A stretch of DNA of 64,000 nt from Congeria kusceri (taxonomy: Eukaryota; Mollusca; Bivalvia; Myida; Dreissenidae), in the NCBI GenBank assembly GCA_027627225.1, contig CM051036.1, forward strand, positions 35,920,426 to 35,984,425, read 5' to 3'. A program made the position numbers and the translations under genes. Below are positions 60,465 through 64,000 of the stretch, in pieces (position 1 is the stretch's first letter; each line of letters begins with the position of its first letter). The notes under the pieces were generated by a model that saw only the letters and a list, made by a program, of their open reading frames with translations, searched no databases and had not been told where the DNA came from.

Positions 60465-62305
60465 AGGCCTTTCCCAAAACTAGGTGATCTCTCTTGGAAA
60501 TTACCTCCCGTTATTGCGAATTCTCATCCGCCATATTTGAAACCGGAAATTTTTAAAACCTAATGTTTTTGATAAAATATTACAAAAATAGTCATAGAGG
60601 ATATATGTTACAAAAATGAATTATTAGAACTAAATGTAGTATCATTTTAAACTCATTACTAAGGCCACATGTCCGTATGACAGGTATCCAGAAAAAAAAG
60701 TAGTCTCCTTGTCTCGTCTTAAACGATTGTTTTCCATACATAAATACCACGAATGAATACATTTTCTCTCAATGGATACTTAGTTATCTGTCTGAAGAGG
60801 GGGTCATAAAAATACCAAAGCCACAAACCGCGGGGATCTTATCAAATTGCCCTTAGAACAATACTGCTAAAGCGCGCAATTGCGTAATACATTCATGATA
60901 AAGATCTACATGCAGAGACAACTAACATGTCACACTTCGTCTCCATTGTTTGCGTCTCAAAAGTTTATCTCACATTTTAAAATGTTGTTGTCTCCGTTGT
61001 TGTTCTTTGCCTATCACCCTATGAAATTTTGCCACCTTAATGAACAGAACAGAACATAATTAAAAGCATTAAACACTTTTTCGAATTAATAAATTGGTTT
61101 AAATTGAAAGGTGGTGAACATTTAAGAGCTCATCGTGTTTTTTTTTTCTAAAACATACGGGAATTAGCTGCTGTTTACTACGATTCCGACAGAAATGAAG
61201 AAATAATTTCAGTTAGAGTTATATACATGAAGGTAAACTAAATACTTGATCAAACAGACTCAACAAGTATAACATATTTATTCTAACGTATATTAGACTC
61301 TTCTGTTGACGTATTTAATTACTTACTCTGAATTGTGTAAACTTTTTTCAAAATGTATATATCTATGTCTGTTTTATTACAGATACTCACCCTATTATGT
61401 GCATAATTATCACGACATATCTATTTCCTGGTGACATATAAGACCCATTGGGTCAGGTGTTATTTGTTTCGTTGATTATATGAAGTTATCATGAACATTG
61501 TTAAAACACATAACACAATAATAGACAAATTACTTACTTAATCTCTTTAATACAACATCAATTATAACATTTAATGAGGAGTGACACCATCTTTAGTTAT
61601 TGTAATATTGTGTTAACAGTAATTAAAAAGATAGTAGTTTTGTTACATTATATTTCAAGATTAAAGCGAAGCCTGTTCAAGCACCGTATAATATTTAGCA
61701 CACAACAAGAATATCTGCAACGAAAAAAGCTTTAAAGTTAAACACAAATGTGTATGGAATTCAAATAAGAAGTTGCTGTCAAAAACATTGAATTACGCTA
61801 AAACTTTCTGTGATGCCTTATTTTCGTTTAATCGCCAGAAGAATGTTAGCTGAGAGTTACTTAGCAAAATCATTTTACTAAAAACAGCTTTATTTATTTA
61901 TTTTATTTAATAATGCAAATAATACTGATGAAGGCATAGGTTGTTTAGATACTGAAATCGCTATTTTTGTGTGTTGTTGCATAATAACCGTTAAATGTAC
62001 TGTATACAGTTAAATGTAACAGTTTGTTTGTCATTCTGCAAAGAGTAGACAATATTGTTAAAAATCAAAATAATAATTTAATTAAATTGATAAAAACAAA
62101 GAACATTATGTATATTATATACGAATGTTGATATTTGTAAATTTATATTTGCGACGTCAACACAATTTTAAGATTAAAAATCAATGTTTTTCGTTAACTA
62201 TCAATACTCTTATCTCGCCTTATAATCAATAAAAGTCGCCGGAAGGAAACAGGGGACATCACTCATGATTACGCAAGGGAAGTAACCTAGTTTTGGGAAA
62301 GACCT
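60465..62305. mobile_element. 1.84-kb TIR element inserted in the 49-bp minisatellite
   Basis: AGGCCTTTCCCAAAACTAGG at the left is matched by the inverse AGGTCTTTCCCAAAACTAGG at the right. AAAAT lies directly outside both ends (60460-60464, 62306-62310), a likely 5-bp target duplication. The interior contrasts with the array, is AT-rich in its right half, and has no ORF above background, so it is non-autonomous. The superfamily is not assigned. Confidence 0.8.
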
Positions 62306-62310
62306 AAAAT

Positions 62311-64000
62311 AATTATTAAAATAATTATTAGTCTAAAGCTGCACCTTGTCCGAGTATAATGTACTTACAATATTAATGAGTCTGAAATTGCACTCTGTCA
62401 GAGTAATGTACTTAGAATATTAATGAGTCTCAAGTTGCACCTTGTCCGAGTATAATGTTCTTAAAATAATTATGAGTCTGAAATTACACCTTGTCCGAGT
62501 ATAATGTAGTTAGAATATTAATGAGTCTGAAATTGCACCCTTTTCGAGTATAATGTACTTAGAATATTAATGAGTCTGAAGCCGATCCCTGCCCGAGTAT
62601 TATGTACTTAGAATATTAATGAGTCGAAAATTGCACCCTGTCCGAGTATAATGTACTTAGAATATTAATGAGTCTGCAATTGCAATCGGTCCGAGTTTCA
62701 TGTACTTAGAATATTAATGAGTCTGAAGTTACTCCCTGTCCGAGTATAATGTACTTATAATATTAATGAGTTTGATGTTGCACCCTGTCCGAGTTGAATG
62801 TACTTAGAATATTAATGAGTCTGAAGTTGCACCCTATACGAGTATAATCTAGTTGCTCCCTGTCCGACTAAAATGTACTTAGAATATTGATGAGCCTGAA
62901 GTTGCACCCTCTCCAAATATAATGTATTTAAAAAAATAATGAGTCTGAAACTGCACACTGCGCGTGTATAATATACTTAAAATATTAATGAGTCTGAAGT
63001 TGCTCCCTGTCAGAGTATAATGTATTTATAATGTTAATGAGTCTCTAATTGGATCATGTCAGAGTATAATGTACTTAAAATGTCAATCAGTCCTAAATTG
63101 CACCCTGGCCGAGTTTAATGTACTTGGAATGTTTATGAGTCTGAAATTGCACCCTGTCGGATTATAATGTATTTATAATGTTAATCAGTCTGCAATTAGA
63201 TCCTGTCAAAGTATAATGTACTTAGAATGTTAATGAATCTGAAATTGCACCCTGTCTGAGTATTATGTACTTAGAATGCTAATGAGTCTGAAGTTGAACC
63301 CTTTCCGAGTATAATGTAATTAGAATGTTAATAGATGTAAAGTTGCTCCCTGTCCGAGTATAATGTACCTAGAGTATTAATGAGTTCGAAGTTGCTGCTT
63401 GTACAGTATAATGAACTTAGAATGTTTATGGGTCTGAAGTTGCACTCTGTCAGAGTATAATGTACTTAGAATATTAATGAGTCTTAATTTTCACCCTGTC
63501 CGAGTATAATGCACTTAGTATGATAGTGAATGCTAAGTTGCACCCTGTCCGAGTATAATGTACTTAGAATATTAATAAGTCTAAAGCTGACCCCTCTCCG
63601 AGTATTTTATATAGAATATTAATGAGTCTGCAATTGCACCCTTTCTGAATATAATGTACTTAGAATGTGAATGAGTTTGAAATTGCACCCTGTCCCAGTT
63701 TCATGTACTTACAGTATATATTAGTCTTAAGTTGCACCCTGTCCGAGCATAATGTACTTAGAATATTAATGAGTCTGATGTTGCACCCTGTCCGAGTATA
63801 TTGTTCTTTTAATAATTATGGGTCTGAAATTGCACCCTGTTCGAGTATAATGTACTTAGAATAATAATGAGTCTGAAGCTGATCCCTGTCCGAGAATAAT
63901 GTACTTAGAATACTAATAAGTCTAAAATTGCACCCTGTCTGAGTATAGTGTACTTAGAATATAAATGAGTCTGAAGTTGCTCCCTGTCTGAGTATAAGTT
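62311..64000 (+). repeat. 49-bp minisatellite, right segment, runs off window
   Basis: About 33 further units of the TGAGTCTGAAGTTGCACC / GTCCGAGTATAATGTACTTA repeat, all in one orientation, continuing past the window end. Short ORFs within are repeat products. Confidence 0.9.

Overview
The window is eukaryotic, intergenic-type DNA that is extremely rich in repeats. It is AT-rich, has almost no long ORFs, and has no bacterial-style gene packing. The repeat vocabulary suggests a mollusc, most likely a bivalve: short inverted-repeat elements built around 'GCATGTGCGTAAAGTGTCG', tandem units with 'GGTCAAGGTCA' and 'GAGTTATGGCCCCTTTTT', and an element end reading 'GGGCCATCATGGCCCTCTTG'. The species cannot be fixed from sequence alone; a dreissenid-like mussel is a guess from memory. 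No rRNA or tRNA was recognised and no CRISPR array was seen.

Layout. 0-6 kb: an inverted GC-rich minisatellite, then three head-to-tail copies of an ~800-bp terminal-inverted-repeat (TIR) element. 6-11 kb: a small TIR element, a 52-bp minisatellite of about 30 copies, a hAT-like MITE and a doubtful exon. 13.4-17.1 kb: the 3' end of a decayed Ty3/gypsy-type retroelement on the minus strand, its integrase split by a 2.25-kb DNA element with a 6-bp target duplication. 19.3-22.15 kb: a second minus-strand gypsy remnant with LTR pieces, gag, a protease-region remnant and integrase, lacking reverse transcriptase and RNase H. 22-27 kb: a MITE, a 160-bp tandem repeat and a 22-bp minisatellite.

27.6-35.65 kb is the most gene-like part. 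It is an 8,063-bp DNA transposon with CCCAGCCAG termini, subterminal ATATCGG-type palindromes and a TG target duplication, sitting inside a minisatellite. It carries one intact 703-aa transposase (28698-30809) resembling the CACTA/CMC class. Downstream on the same strand is a six-exon partner gene of the DUF4806 type, broken by two apparent one-base losses. A Harbinger-like MITE and a ~300-bp dispersed repeat sit in the introns of that second gene. The pair suggests a two-protein transposition system whose catalytic gene is intact and whose accessory gene is dead in this copy.

35.65-58.9 kb: the rest of that minisatellite, with a higher-order pattern, then some 13 kb in total of a ~26-bp tandem repeat ('TCAAGCCAAATACAACTA' core). 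That repeat is broken by blocks of other tandem families and by cleanly delimited TIR insertions, two of them at TA sites. 58.9-64 kb: a ~102-bp tandem repeat and a 49-bp tandem repeat that runs off the window, the latter split by a 1.84-kb TIR element. Most long ORFs in 25-27 kb and 38-58 kb are a by-product of stop-free tandem repeats, not genes.
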